A stretch of 64,000 nucleotides of DNA from the NCBI RefSeq assembly GCF_000092425.1, contig NC_014221.1, positions 2,113,001-2,177,000 of the forward strand, written 5' to 3'. Origin of the DNA: Truepera radiovictrix DSM 17093 (GTDB taxonomy: Bacteria; Deinococcota; Deinococci; Deinococcales; Trueperaceae). The translations under genes were made by a program, and so were the position numbers. Numbering within the stretch: the stretch's first letter is position 1; every line of letters begins with the position of its first letter. This document shows, piece after piece, positions 18,296 to 27,893 of this stretch. Below the pieces are notes generated by a model. That model was not told the origin of the DNA. It ran no database searches and saw only the letters and a list, made by a program, of their open reading frames with translations.

Positions 18296-19363
18296 GTGGC
18301 TAAGCAACCCCCTCCGACGAAGCGCCCGGCAAAACGCCCGACGAGCTTTGAGGTCGCCGAGCTCGCGGGCGTGTCGCGGAGCACGGTGTCTTTGGTGTTA
18401 AACGGGGTGCCCAAAGCCAACATCAGCCAGGCGACGCAGCAGCGCGTGCTCGAGGCGGCGCGGGCGCTCGGCTACGTGCCCTCGGCAGCCGGGCGCACCT
18501 TGGCGAGCGGCCGCACGCGGACCCTGGGGCTTTTAATCTGCCACGCCGAACACTTAAGGGTCGACGCCTTTATCCCGCAGGCGCTTTTTGGCCTCAACCA
18601 GGTCAGTCAGCGCTACGGCTTTAAGGTGATCGTCGAGGCGGTCGAGGAGCCGCGGCCGGGGGCGTACCTCGAGCTCGTGCGGGCCAAACAGGTCGACGGC
18701 TTGGTGGTGCTCAACCCGCGGCGGGGCGACGCGCAGCTCTCGGAGCTCGCGCGCGAGGGGTTCCCGTTGGTCATCATGGGCGCCTCTGAGATACCGGAGG
18801 TGTGCACGGTCTCGAGCCGCGACAACACCCTCGGCGCGCGGCGGGCGGTAACGCACCTCATCGCTCTGGGGCACACCCGCATCGCCCACATCTCGTACGG
18901 GGGGCTCGAGTACCGGGGCGCCGAGGAGCGCTTCGAGGGCTACCGGCGCGCGCTCGAAGCGGCCGGTCTCCCCTTCGAGGGGGCGCTCGTGCGCGAGGGC
19001 GACTACAGCGCCGAGAGCGGCTTTTCGGCGATGGCGTCGCTTTTGGAGGCCGGAGCGGGCTTCACCGCGCTCTTCGCCTCGAACGACACCGTGGCGCTGG
19101 GCGCGATGGCGGCGCTTCGGGAACGCGGCCTCAGGATCCCCGAAGACGTTGCCGTCGTCGGTTACGACGACATCCCGCTGGCCGCCTTCGCGGCGCCGCC
19201 GCTCACGACCGTGCGCTCCCCGGCGCTCGAACACGGTCGGCTCGCCGGGGAGATGCTCGTCAGCTTGATCCGCGGCGAGCGCCCGGAGCGCACCCAGGTC
19301 GACTTTGAGCTCGAGCTCGTGGTGCGCGCGTCGTGCGGCGCCGCGTCGCCCCCGAGGCGCTAA
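18296..19363 (+). CDS. LacI family transcriptional regulator
   Basis: 355 residues. The HTH plus hinge helix is at about 18-70 (EVAELAGVSRSTVSLVLNGV then AARALGYVPSAAGRTLASG), followed by a periplasmic-binding-protein-like sugar sensor domain. It probably represses the operon through the palindrome at 13361-13374. The GTG start has no Shine-Dalgarno; TAAACT lies nine bases upstream, so a separate, possibly leaderless, transcript is likely in addition to read-through. Its stop overlaps antiparallel the stop of the M3 peptidase gene. Confidence 0.92.
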   Translation: MAKQPPPTKRPAKRPTSFEVAELAGVSRSTVSLVLNGVPKANISQATQQRVLEAARALGYVPSAAGRTLASGRTRTLGLLICHAEHLRVDAFIPQALFGLNQVSQRYGFKVIVEAVEEPRPGAYLELVRAKQVDGLVVLNPRRGDAQLSELAREGFPLVIMGASEIPEVCTVSSRDNTLGARRAVTHLIALGHTRIAHISYGGLEYRGAEERFEGYRRALEAAGLPFEGALVREGDYSAESGFSAMASLLEAGAGFTALFASNDTVALGAMAALRERGLRIPEDVAVVGYDDIPLAAFAAPPLTTVRSPALEHGRLAGEMLVSLIRGERPERTQVDFELELVVRASCGAASPPRR

Positions 19364-21417
19364 GCGACCTCTGACGGCGTGACCTCGTCGCTTGGACGCA
19401 CCGCCGTCTCCCCCAGACCCAAATTGCGCCGCAAGAGCGCCTCGGGGTCGGGGTCACGCCCCATGAACTCGCGAAAGAGCACCTCGGGGGGGGCGCTGTC
19501 GCCGCGCGACAAGATGGCCTCGACGAAGGCGCGCCCCGTCTCCGGATTAAAGAGCCCCTCGCGCTGAAAGCGGGAGAAGGCGTCCGCGTCCAGCACCTCG
19601 GCCCACTTGTACGAGTAGTAACCGGCGGCGTAACCCCCCGCGAAGATGTGCGTAAAGGCGGTGAGGAAGCTGTTGTGGGCGAACTCGGGGCGGATAGCAA
19701 AGGGCGCCATCACGCGCTGGGCGAACCCCACGGGGTCGCCCGAGGCCGGGTCGTAGGTGATGTGCAGCGCCAAATCGACGGCGCCATAGGAGAGCTGGCG
19801 CATCTGCGCGTTCGCCCCCGCAAAGGTGCGCGCGGCCCGCAGCTTGTTAAAGAGCTCCTCGGGGAGCCTCTCGCCCGTGTCCACGTGGCGGGCGAAGAGG
19901 TCCAAGGCGGGACGCTCCCAGCACCAGTTCTCCATGATCTGGCTCGGCAGCTCCACAAAGTCCCAGGCGACGTTTGTACCGGCGCGCGCGCGCACCGAGA
20001 CGCGGCTCAAGCAGTGGTGGAGCAGGTGACCGAACTCGTGAAAGGTGGTCTGCACCTCGCTGTGTGTCAGCAGCGCGGGGCGCCCCCCCTCGGGCGGCGA
20101 GAAGTTGGCGGCAATCAGCGCGACGTGCGGGTCAAACCCCCCTGCCGTCGGCCCCCCCGTGATGAGCGGGTTCATCCAGGCGCCGCTGCGTTTGTCCTCG
20201 CGCGGGAACCAGTCCGTATAGAACGACCCCAGGTGCGTCCCCGAAAGGTCGTGGAGGTCGTAGTAGGCGACGTCGGGGTGCCAGACCTCGGGGTTGTCGC
20301 GGCGCGTCACGCGCACGCCGAAGAGCGTTTCGGTGAGCTCGAAAAGCCCGGCGAGCACCCCCTCGAGCGGGAAAAAGGGGCGCAGCGCCTCCTCGTCGAA
20401 GGCGTAGCGCTCGCGCCGCAGCCGCTCGGTGACAAACGCGACGTCCCAGGGTTGCAGCTCACCGAGCCCCAGGGCCGCGGCGAAAGCGCTCAGCTCCGCG
20501 ACCTCGCGCTGCCAGTGGGGGCGGGTGCGCTCGGTGAGCTCCGTAACGAAGGCCAGCGCGCGCGCGCCACTCCCCACCATGCGCGGCTCGAGCGCGTAGT
20601 CGGCGTGGTCGGGGTAGCCGAGCAGCTGGGCGCGCTCGCGCCGCAGCGCCAAGATGCGCCCGATCACCTCGCGGTTGTCGAACGCCCCCCCGCTGGCGCG
20701 GCTCGTGTAGGCGCGGTACATCGTCTCGCGCAACGCCCGGTTCTCCGCGTAGGTCATAAAGGGGACGTACGAGGGCGCCTGCAGCGTAAAGCGCCACCCC
20801 GAGAGCCCTTTGGCCTCGGCGCTCGAGCGGGCGCGCTCGAGCGCCGAGGCGGGCAACCCAGCGAGGTCGGCCTCGTCGGTCAGGAGGAGCTCGAAGGCGT
20901 TGGTGGCGTCGAGGGTGTTCTCGGAGAACTTCGCCCCGAGCTGCGACAGCTCGACGTTGATCGCCTCGAGGCGGGCCTTGTCGGCGCCGCTCAACTCCGC
21001 CCCGGCGCGCCGAAACTCCTGCAGAGTCTTCTCGAGGTGCCGCCGCGCCACCCCCTCTAGGCGCGCGGCCTGGGGGCTCTCGGCTGCCTCTTTCACGGCC
21101 CGCCAGAGCCCTTCGTGCAGCGGCAGGCCCGTTAAAAAGGCCGTGTAGCGCGGCAGCACCGCGTTATACGCGGCTCGCAGCTCGGGCGAATCTTGGACCG
21201 AGACGAGGTGCGCCACCAACCCCATGGGCCGACTTAAGCGCTCGGTCAGCGCGTCGAGCGCCAAGATGGTGTCGAAGGTGCGCGGCCCGGAAGCCGTGAC
21301 GAGCGCCTCTAAGGCCGTCTGGGCCTCCGCGAGGGCCGTATCCAAAGCTGGTTCGACGTGGTCGGGGCGAATCGCTGAAAAGGGAACGCGCGGCTCCCGC
21401 GAAAGAAGTGGGTTCAT
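19360..21417 (-). CDS. M3 family oligopeptidase (oligopeptidase A-like)
   Basis: 685 residues, a cytoplasmic zinc metallopeptidase of the thimet oligopeptidase/PrlC family that degrades short peptides. The zinc motif is FHEFGHLLHH (HExxH) with the downstream family Glu segment ENWCWE, and the C-terminal YYSYKWAEVLDADAF is typical. The ATG at 21417 has AGAGGAG five bases upstream; the frame extends 13 codons further, which is not needed. It converges with the LacI gene. Confidence 0.92.
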   Translation of the reverse strand: MNPLLSREPRVPFSAIRPDHVEPALDTALAEAQTALEALVTASGPRTFDTILALDALTERLSRPMGLVAHLVSVQDSPELRAAYNAVLPRYTAFLTGLPLHEGLWRAVKEAAESPQAARLEGVARRHLEKTLQEFRRAGAELSGADKARLEAINVELSQLGAKFSENTLDATNAFELLLTDEADLAGLPASALERARSSAEAKGLSGWRFTLQAPSYVPFMTYAENRALRETMYRAYTSRASGGAFDNREVIGRILALRRERAQLLGYPDHADYALEPRMVGSGARALAFVTELTERTRPHWQREVAELSAFAAALGLGELQPWDVAFVTERLRRERYAFDEEALRPFFPLEGVLAGLFELTETLFGVRVTRRDNPEVWHPDVAYYDLHDLSGTHLGSFYTDWFPREDKRSGAWMNPLITGGPTAGGFDPHVALIAANFSPPEGGRPALLTHSEVQTTFHEFGHLLHHCLSRVSVRARAGTNVAWDFVELPSQIMENWCWERPALDLFARHVDTGERLPEELFNKLRAARTFAGANAQMRQLSYGAVDLALHITYDPASGDPVGFAQRVMAPFAIRPEFAHNSFLTAFTHIFAGGYAAGYYSYKWAEVLDADAFSRFQREGLFNPETGRAFVEAILSRGDSAPPEVLFREFMGRDPDPEALLRRNLGLGETAVRPSDEVTPSEVA

Positions 21418-21641
21418 GGGAACTCCTCTGACAAGGCGGCGTAGATCGCGAGGCAACTCCTGTCACCTTACCACGGCGCCCAAAGAGCTCCACGGTATTA
21501 CGAGTAAGGTGCCGCGAGTACGGCGCCCCAAGCGCGGCGCTACAAACCAAGTAGGCGCGGCGCAGCGAGAGCACTCGCGCCTAGCGGGACGCGAGCAGCG
21601 CGTAAGAAAGCTGTGAGAGCCGTTCCGGTAGCTTGTGCTTC

Positions 21642-23657
21642 ATGAACGCAGCCACGCCACCCAAGCGGGCGCTTTTTAATTGGTTGGAAGGTGCGTTGGC
21701 AATTGGGGCCGTGCTCCTCGTTTTGGGGCCCCTGTTTTGGGCGTACGCCGCGCTCTACGAGCGTACGGCGGATGGGTTTACCCCCCTAGTGGCGCTGCGC
21801 TTCGCCCTCGCGCTCCCCCCCCTGGTGATGTTCGGCTTGTCGTTTTCCCTGCGCGGCGCGCTCCCCGAAGAGGTCGGTTTTGCGCTGCGCGTCACCACCC
21901 TCGGCCTCACCTTCTGGAGCGCGTTCGAGGCGCTCTTCGACCTTTTAGCGCCACACGAAGCGAGCGACTGGTTGGAGCTCCTCTTTATGTCGCTGGTCAC
22001 CTGCGGCCTCCTCGCGCACCTCGCGGCGAGCGTCAGGAGCGTGCAGCGCGCGCAGCAGCGGGCGCGCGACGCGGCCGAGCGCGACCCGCTCACTGGGCTT
22101 TTCAACCGCCGCGGGATTGAACACCACTACGCGGCGCTCCCCCCCAAAACCCCCCTTACGGTGATGATGCTCGACCTCAACGGCCTGAAAAGGCTCAACG
22201 ACCTCGGCGGGCACAGCGAAGGGGACGCGCACCTGCGCCTCGTGGCGCAGACCCTACAGGCACACCTGCCTAGAGCCCTCCTCGGGCGCTGGGGCGGCGA
22301 CGAGTTCGTCGCCCTGCTGCCGCACTGCACCGCGCAGGAGACGCGCGCCCGCCTCCTCAAGGTCGAAGGGGTGCTGCAGCGCCACACCGGCCCCCACCCC
22401 TTCGCCGCCGGTTGGGTCGAGACCCGTAGCGGCGAACCCTTGGGCCGCGCCGTCGCGCTCGCCGACGCCCGCATGTACGAGCAGAAAGAGGCGCAGCAGC
22501 AAGAGCAGCTGCGCCTCACCGGGGAGCGCGTCGCCTTCGGCGCCGAGGCCTTCGCCGCGCGCATCTTGCACCTCGAGCGCCCCGAAGAGGTGATCGGCGT
22601 GGGGCTCGCGACCGCGCGCACGCTGCTCGGCTTCGACACGGCGCTCTACTTCGAGCGCCGCGGCGAGGCGTTCGAGCTGCGCGCCGCCGACGGCTACCGC
22701 GCTGAAGAGCTGCCCCGGAACGGGCAGCTGCACACCCTGCATAAGGGCCGCGGGGTGAGCGGCCAGGTGCTGCAGCGCGGCGCCGCGGTGTGGGAGAGCG
22801 ACTACCCGAGCAGCCCCCTGGCGCTCCCCGAATACGTCGCGGCGGGCGTCAAAAGCCTCATCAGCGTCCCCGTACGCGACCGCGGCGCGATCGTCGGGGT
22901 CTTTAGCCTGGTGATGTTGAGCACCTGGAAAGCGATCACCCCGGCGGCGCGGAGCGTGCTCGAGGGGGTGGCGCTGCGGCTCGGGCACGCCCTCGAGCAC
23001 CGGCGCGTGCTCGGCGAGGTGCGCGCGACCCTCGAGGGGGGGCTGCTCGCGCTCGGGGTGGCGCTCGAAGCGCGCGACCTCGAGACGGCGGGGCACACGC
23101 AGCGCGTCGTAGAGGGGGCCGAGCGGCTCGCGCGGGCGCTCGGCCTCCCCGCCGAGCTCACCGAGGCGCTCCGCTTCGGCGCCTACTTGCACGACATCGG
23201 CAAGCTCGCCGTACCCGACGCCGTGCTGCTTAAACCCGGCAAGCTCACCCCCGAGGAGTGGGAGGTGATGAAGCTGCATAGCAGCAAGGGCTTCGACATC
23301 GCCTCGAAGCTGCCGACGCTGCACCCGGAGGTGCTCAACGTCATCCGGCACCACCACGAACGCTGGGACGGCGGCGGCTACCCCGACGGCCTCGCCGGTC
23401 GCGCCATCCCCTTGGTCGCCCGCATCTTCGCCGTCTGCGACGTTTACGACGCGCTCACCTCAGCGCGCCCCTACAAACCGGCGTGGAGCCCCGCCGCGGC
23501 GCGGCGGGAGCTCCTCGCCCAAGCGGGGCGGCAGTTTGACCCGGAGGTCGTGCGGGCGTTTCTCGCGCTGCCCGACCCCCCCGATACCACCCCCCGCGCA
23601 GCACCCCCCGCGCACCGAACGGCGCCCCTAAGAACGCCCGAGGCCGCGCCGCCCTAG
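21642..23657 (+). CDS. membrane GGDEF-GAF-HD-GYP cyclic-di-GMP protein
   Basis: 671 residues. About four TM segments (1-125) are followed by a GGDEF diguanylate cyclase domain (about 140-280, intact RWGGDEF), a GAF sensor domain (about 295-450) and an HD-GYP phosphodiesterase domain (about 455-640, HDIGKLAVPD, HHERWDGGGYPDGL). Both synthesis and degradation motifs look intact, so it may do either. The usual inhibitory RxxD site just before GGDEF is missing (RALL there), so product inhibition is unlikely. The ATG is seven bases after TAGCTT with no Shine-Dalgarno. Its last 30 bases overlap the opposite membrane-protein gene. Confidence 0.9.
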   Translation: MNAATPPKRALFNWLEGALAIGAVLLVLGPLFWAYAALYERTADGFTPLVALRFALALPPLVMFGLSFSLRGALPEEVGFALRVTTLGLTFWSAFEALFDLLAPHEASDWLELLFMSLVTCGLLAHLAASVRSVQRAQQRARDAAERDPLTGLFNRRGIEHHYAALPPKTPLTVMMLDLNGLKRLNDLGGHSEGDAHLRLVAQTLQAHLPRALLGRWGGDEFVALLPHCTAQETRARLLKVEGVLQRHTGPHPFAAGWVETRSGEPLGRAVALADARMYEQKEAQQQEQLRLTGERVAFGAEAFAARILHLERPEEVIGVGLATARTLLGFDTALYFERRGEAFELRAADGYRAEELPRNGQLHTLHKGRGVSGQVLQRGAAVWESDYPSSPLALPEYVAAGVKSLISVPVRDRGAIVGVFSLVMLSTWKAITPAARSVLEGVALRLGHALEHRRVLGEVRATLEGGLLALGVALEARDLETAGHTQRVVEGAERLARALGLPAELTEALRFGAYLHDIGKLAVPDAVLLKPGKLTPEEWEVMKLHSSKGFDIASKLPTLHPEVLNVIRHHHERWDGGGYPDGLAGRAIPLVARIFAVCDVYDALTSARPYKPAWSPAAARRELLAQAGRQFDPEVVRAFLALPDPPDTTPRAAPPAHRTAPLRTPEAAPP

Positions 23658-24518
23658 GAAGACGCGTCGGGCCTTGAGCGGGCGATGTGCCGCGAGCGTG
23701 CGCAGCGTGCGCAACAGGATCAGGCTGGCGACCAACAGCTCACCACCGTCCTCGAGCACGGTCAGGAGCTCGTCGCGCCGCAAGAGCGAGGCGATGAGCT
23801 CGAGCGCGTCCGCCACGACCACCCCGGACGTGGCGGCCCAAAGCGGCCACGCGGGCAGCGACGCGGCGGACGCCAGGGTGAAGAGCGCTGGCGGTGCGTG
23901 CCCCCACCCGAGCGCCGCGGCGAGCAGCGGCAGCGACACCGGAGCGTGCGCCGCCCAAAAACCCCCTAGCGCGTGTGGGAGCAGCGCACCGTGCAACAGG
24001 TCGAGCACTCCACCCAACAGGGTGAAGGGGACGAAGAGCCCAACCATCTGCCACCAGTGCGCCCTGTCGGCGCTCGAGCCCCGGTAGTAGGCGGCCACGA
24101 GCCCCGCCGCGAGGGGTAGCCCCAGCGCCAACCAGAAGAGCAGCTCACCGACGTCCCACGCCCGCAGGCCGTGAAGGGGCGGCAACGCGTGGACCAGCGC
24201 GGCGCTCGCGCGCTCGTGCAGCGAGAGGGCGTCGTCGAGGCCCACAAACCCGAAGACGAGCGTCCAAGCAGCGGCGCTCCGGTAGCGGGTGCGGTAAAAG
24301 AGCCGGAGCGAGGCGAAGGTCAGCGCGAGCAGCTTGAGGTGCTGCCACCGCTCCGGCACCCCCCCTTCGGCCTCGAGCCGCCAGCTCAGGGGCAGCTCCC
24401 CGTACCCGGGAGCGAGGCGCAGGTGCACAGCGATAAAGAAGAGGTCGACGCCGAGGAGCAGGGCCACGAGGGCACCCGTGCGAAGGCGCCGCAGCGGGGG
24501 CGGCATACCGGCCATCAT
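23628..24518 (-). CDS. multi-pass membrane protein, unknown function
   Basis: About 296 residues with roughly eight hydrophobic segments (ALVALLLGVDLFFIAVHL first). A soluble-side motif GLDDALSLHERAS near the middle is conspicuous. I do not recognise a family. The start is uncertain: ATGs at 24518, 24515 and 24506 are all possible and none has a Shine-Dalgarno; GC-rich codon use supports the frame. The 3' end overlaps the GGDEF protein gene by 30 bases. Confidence 0.6.
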   Translation of the reverse strand: MMAGMPPPLRRLRTGALVALLLGVDLFFIAVHLRLAPGYGELPLSWRLEAEGGVPERWQHLKLLALTFASLRLFYRTRYRSAAAWTLVFGFVGLDDALSLHERASAALVHALPPLHGLRAWDVGELLFWLALGLPLAAGLVAAYYRGSSADRAHWWQMVGLFVPFTLLGGVLDLLHGALLPHALGGFWAAHAPVSLPLLAAALGWGHAPPALFTLASAASLPAWPLWAATSGVVVADALELIASLLRRDELLTVLEDGGELLVASLILLRTLRTLAAHRPLKARRVFLGRRGLGRS

Positions 24519-24626
24519 AGGGGTTTTGCACCCGCGCGGGGTGACGCGTGGCCAGCTCCGCGCGCCGACACCCCCCCACCTCAGCAGCACCCCTGCGGGA
24601 GCGGCTGCGGTGGTCTCAGCGAGGGC

Positions 24627-25802
24627 TCACGCGGGGACGCGTAGGGCGAGCGCGAGCGCCTCCCCACCGCCGATGCAGATCGACGCCACACCGCGCCCGC
24701 CACCGCGCCGCCTCAGCGCGTGCGCAAGCGTCCCCACGATGCGCGCCCCCGAAGCGCCGATGGGGTGACCCAAGGCGACCGCGCCGCCGTGGACGTTGAC
24801 CCGCTCGGGCGAGAGCCCCAGCTCCTGAAGTGCGGCCATCACCACCACCGCAAATGCTTCGTTGATCTCGAAGAGGTCGAAGTCGCTCGGGGACGCCGCT
24901 AGCTTTTTGAAAAGCCCCCGCATCGCCCCGACGGGCGCCACGGTAAACCACTCCGGGTCGGTCGCGTGGCCGCTATAGCCCTCGATCACGGCGAGCACCG
25001 GTAGCCCCCGCTCGCGGGCCGTCTCCTCGCGGCACACCACCGCCGCCGCCGCGCCGTCGTTGATCGTCGAGGCGTTCGCCGCGGTGACCGTACCCGCGGG
25101 GTCGAACGCGGGGCGCAGCGAAGCGATCTTGTCGAACTTGACGCGCGCGGGCTCCTCGTCCTCGCCGACTATCACCGTCCCCTTGCGCCCCGGCACCTCG
25201 ACCGGCACGATTTCGTCCGCGAACGCCCCCGACGCGGCCGCCTCCTGCGCCCGCCGGTACGAGCGCTCGGCAAAGGCGTCTTGGGCCTCGCGCGAAAAGC
25301 TGTACTTGGCGGCGCACAGCTCGGCGCACGAACCCATGTGCTTGTCGTAGTAAGCGTCCCAGAGGCCGTCGTGCACCATGTGGTCGAGCAGCTGCTGGGT
25401 ACCCATCCTGAGCCCCGCGCGCGCCCCCGGCAGCAGAAAGGGGGCGTTGCTCATCGACTCCATCCCCCCGGCGACGACGATCTCGGCGTCACCCAGGGCG
25501 ACCATCCGCGCGGCCTGAATGATCGCCTCCATCCCGCTGCCGCAGACCTTGCTCACCGTGACCGCCGGGGTGCGGTCGTCAAGCCCCGCGTACCGCAGCG
25601 CCTGCCGCGCGGGCGCCTGCCCCATCCCCGCCGGCAAGACGTTACCCATAAAGACGGCGTCGACGTCCTTCGCCTCAAGCCCCGCGCGGCTCACCGCCTC
25701 GCGGATAGCGACCGCCCCTAGCTGCGACGCTTTAAGGGGTGAAAGCGCCCCCTGAAAGGCCCCGAAGGGCGTCCGCACGGCCGACGCGAGCACGACGTTC
25801 AC
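24627..25802 (-). CDS. acetyl-CoA acetyltransferase (thiolase)
   Basis: 391 residues, the standard thiolase length. It condenses or cleaves acetoacetyl-CoA. The acyl-accepting Cys is in KVCGSGMEAI, the catalytic His in GHPIGASGAR, the NEAF motif is present (FEINEAFAVV), and the second Cys is in CIGGGEAL. GTG start with GAGGTG upstream. With the 3-hydroxybutyrate dehydrogenase at 44 kb it could serve ketone-body or polyhydroxybutyrate metabolism, but biosynthetic versus degradative roles cannot be separated by sequence. Confidence 0.92.
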   Translation of the reverse strand: MNVVLASAVRTPFGAFQGALSPLKASQLGAVAIREAVSRAGLEAKDVDAVFMGNVLPAGMGQAPARQALRYAGLDDRTPAVTVSKVCGSGMEAIIQAARMVALGDAEIVVAGGMESMSNAPFLLPGARAGLRMGTQQLLDHMVHDGLWDAYYDKHMGSCAELCAAKYSFSREAQDAFAERSYRRAQEAAASGAFADEIVPVEVPGRKGTVIVGEDEEPARVKFDKIASLRPAFDPAGTVTAANASTINDGAAAAVVCREETARERGLPVLAVIEGYSGHATDPEWFTVAPVGAMRGLFKKLAASPSDFDLFEINEAFAVVVMAALQELGLSPERVNVHGGAVALGHPIGASGARIVGTLAHALRRRGGGRGVASICIGGGEALALALRVPA

Positions 25803-25926
25803 CGGCGCACCTCGAGCGGTGCGGCTAAACGGTTGGGCGCGTAGTGCGTGTTCTCGTTCATGCCTCTAGCCTACAGGAGGCTCGCGCGCCCTAGCGCCCC
25901 CCTCCCGCGCCGCCGGTACACCGCGC

Positions 25927-27501
25927 TCAGCGGCCGTTCTCGCTCAACGACGCGATCAGCTCCTGCTTTAGCGTCCACAGCGGCTCGCTCAAAGAGACGT
26001 GGTAGATGTGCGGGTTCACCAAGCGCCGCACCCCGGAGTTGAGCGCCTCGATGTCGCGCGTGCGCAGCTCGCGCATCGCCGGGATGTCGGGCAGCTCGCG
26101 CACCAAGCGGCCCTCTTCGAGTACCGGCAGCAGCAGGGGTTCGACGCGGCTCACCTCGCCCGCGCGCAGCGTGCGCCGCCTCGAGGGGTCCGAGGGGTGG
26201 TGGAGGAGCAGCCGCTCGTCCCCTTGGGGCGGCTTGGGCGTCTCGTCCGCGAGGGTGATGAGGTCGGCCGTGGCGTTGCCGCGCGCGTCGTAGAGGCGCC
26301 ATGCCCCCTTGTCGCCCGGGTTGAGCACCTTGTCGCGCGAATCCGAGAGCTTGATCGCCGGCTGCCACCTTTCGCCGTCGTGGAGCGAGACGAGCTTGTA
26401 CACCCCGCCCAGCGCGGTGTCGCCTTCGGAGGTAATAAGGCGGGTGCCGACGCCGTAGACGAGGCGGCGGATGATCGCCTCGGGGTCGAGGCCGTACGCG
26501 GGCGCCTCTTCAGAGATCTGCGTCAGGATCTGCCAGATGACGAGCTCGTCGAGGTTGCTGCTGAGCACGATGGCGACGTCTGGAAACCCCGCCTCGTTGA
26601 GCAACTTGGCGGCCTGGATGCTGAGGTACGCGAGGTCGCCCGAGTCGAGGCGCACCCCGACCGGTTCGTGCCCCTTGCGCCGCAGCTCCTCAAAGACCGT
26701 GATGGCGTTCGGGATGCCGCTATGCAGCGTGTCGATGGTGTCGACCAAGAGCACGCACTCGTCGGGGTAGGTCTCGGCGTAGGCGCGAAAGGCCGCCAGT
26801 TCGCCCAACCCGAGGGCGACAAAGGCTTGCACCATCGAGTGCGCGTGGGTGCCCTTGGGCGGAAACCCCAAGACGTGCGAGATGCCGGCGTTCGAGGTGA
26901 AATCGGCGCCGCCGATCAGCGCCGCGCGCGTGCCCGCGTTCGCCCCGCGGTCGTGCGCGCGGCGAACGCCAAATTCGAGCACCAGGCCGCCGCGCGCGCT
27001 CTCCTTGACGCGCGCGGCCTTGGTGGCGATGAGCGTCTGGTAGTTGAGCTGCGCCAAGAGGGCCGTCTCCAAAATCTGCGCCATGATCAGAGGCCCTTCG
27101 ACGACCGTCAGCGGCACCCCGGGGTGCACCACCCGCCCCTCGGGGATCGCTCGCAGCGTCAGGCACTCGAAGGTGCCATGCCGTTTAAGCCACGCCAGAA
27201 AGTCGTCGCCGAAAAGCCGCTCGCCGGTGCGGCCCCTCATGCTCTTGAGCGCTTCGATATCCGCTTCCTGAACGCGCGCCTCTTTCATCCAGTCGAGCAG
27301 CCAGCCCAGCCCCGCGTTGACGCAGTAACCCGCCCGGTGGTCGCCGTAGTTCGGGAGGTCGCGGAAAAAGTGGTCGAACTGCGCCCGCTTCTCGGCGAGA
27401 CCGGTGCGGAAGTAGAGCTGCGCCATGGTGAGCTGGTAGAGGTCGGTAAAGAGAAACCCCTCGGCGAGACGCTGCTGAGCGAAGGTCATGCGTGCTAGCA
27501 T
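25927..27501 (-). CDS. pncB: nicotinate phosphoribosyltransferase
   Basis: 524 residues, the long bacterial form. It joins nicotinate and PRPP to give nicotinate mononucleotide in NAD salvage. Motifs: [10 protein letters not shown] near the N-terminus, the EFGVRRAHD and [11 protein letters not shown] segments, and the phosphate-binding GVRLDSGDL. Alternative start at 27489. It diverges from hflX across a 390-base region. Confidence 0.93.
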   Translation of the reverse strand: MLARMTFAQQRLAEGFLFTDLYQLTMAQLYFRTGLAEKRAQFDHFFRDLPNYGDHRAGYCVNAGLGWLLDWMKEARVQEADIEALKSMRGRTGERLFGDDFLAWLKRHGTFECLTLRAIPEGRVVHPGVPLTVVEGPLIMAQILETALLAQLNYQTLIATKAARVKESARGGLVLEFGVRRAHDRGANAGTRAALIGGADFTSNAGISHVLGFPPKGTHAHSMVQAFVALGLGELAAFRAYAETYPDECVLLVDTIDTLHSGIPNAITVFEELRRKGHEPVGVRLDSGDLAYLSIQAAKLLNEAGFPDVAIVLSSNLDELVIWQILTQISEEAPAYGLDPEAIIRRLVYGVGTRLITSEGDTALGGVYKLVSLHDGERWQPAIKLSDSRDKVLNPGDKGAWRLYDARGNATADLITLADETPKPPQGDERLLLHHPSDPSRRRTLRAGEVSRVEPLLLPVLEEGRLVRELPDIPAMRELRTRDIEALNSGVRRLVNPHIYHVSLSEPLWTLKQELIASLSENGR

Positions 27502-27624
27502 GCCACATCGCTACCGCCAACGTCAGCGAAACGTGAGCGGCCGGGCGCGCCGCTAAGGGCCGCGGTCTCTTGGCGCCGCGCTAGCACCGTCGCGCCAGGC
27601 TAGGCGGCTAGGGCCAGCGTGCGC

Positions 27625-27893
27625 TATACTAGCTGCACGGTCATGGTGAGGCGAACTGTTGGCAACGTTTGAGGCGCGCGCATGAGTGACCCGGCCGGGT
27701 GCAGCTCTCCAAGCGCCCCCGAGGTGCGGCGCTGAACGCCAAACGCCCACACGCGTGCCCTTCGCACGCCCTATCCCTTGCACACAACCTAACCACGCCC
27801 CGCGTCGCACCCCGCTGCACGCGCTCGCCCCTATGCACCCCTTGGGCGCCCGCGCCGAGGTAGGGGGCACCCTTACACGCTGAGGAGGACCCG
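27625..27893 (+). promoter_or_regulatory. hflX promoter and long 5' leader
   Basis: TATACT at 27625-27630 is a consensus-like -10, although no -35 is recognisable. If used, the hflX leader would be about 255 bases, long for this genome. It contains a CCCGGCCGGG palindrome (near 27691-27700) and a C-rich stretch, and ends in TGAGGAGG. No known riboswitch core was recognised. Confidence 0.45.

Noticed and set aside
19648-21060. 470-residue open frame antisense to the M3 peptidase gene
   Set aside because: Arg/Gly/Val-rich composition typical of antisense GC-rich frames, no recognisable domain.
25999-27498. 499-residue open frame antisense to pncB
   Set aside because: Shadow frame; pncB on the other strand has clear family motifs.
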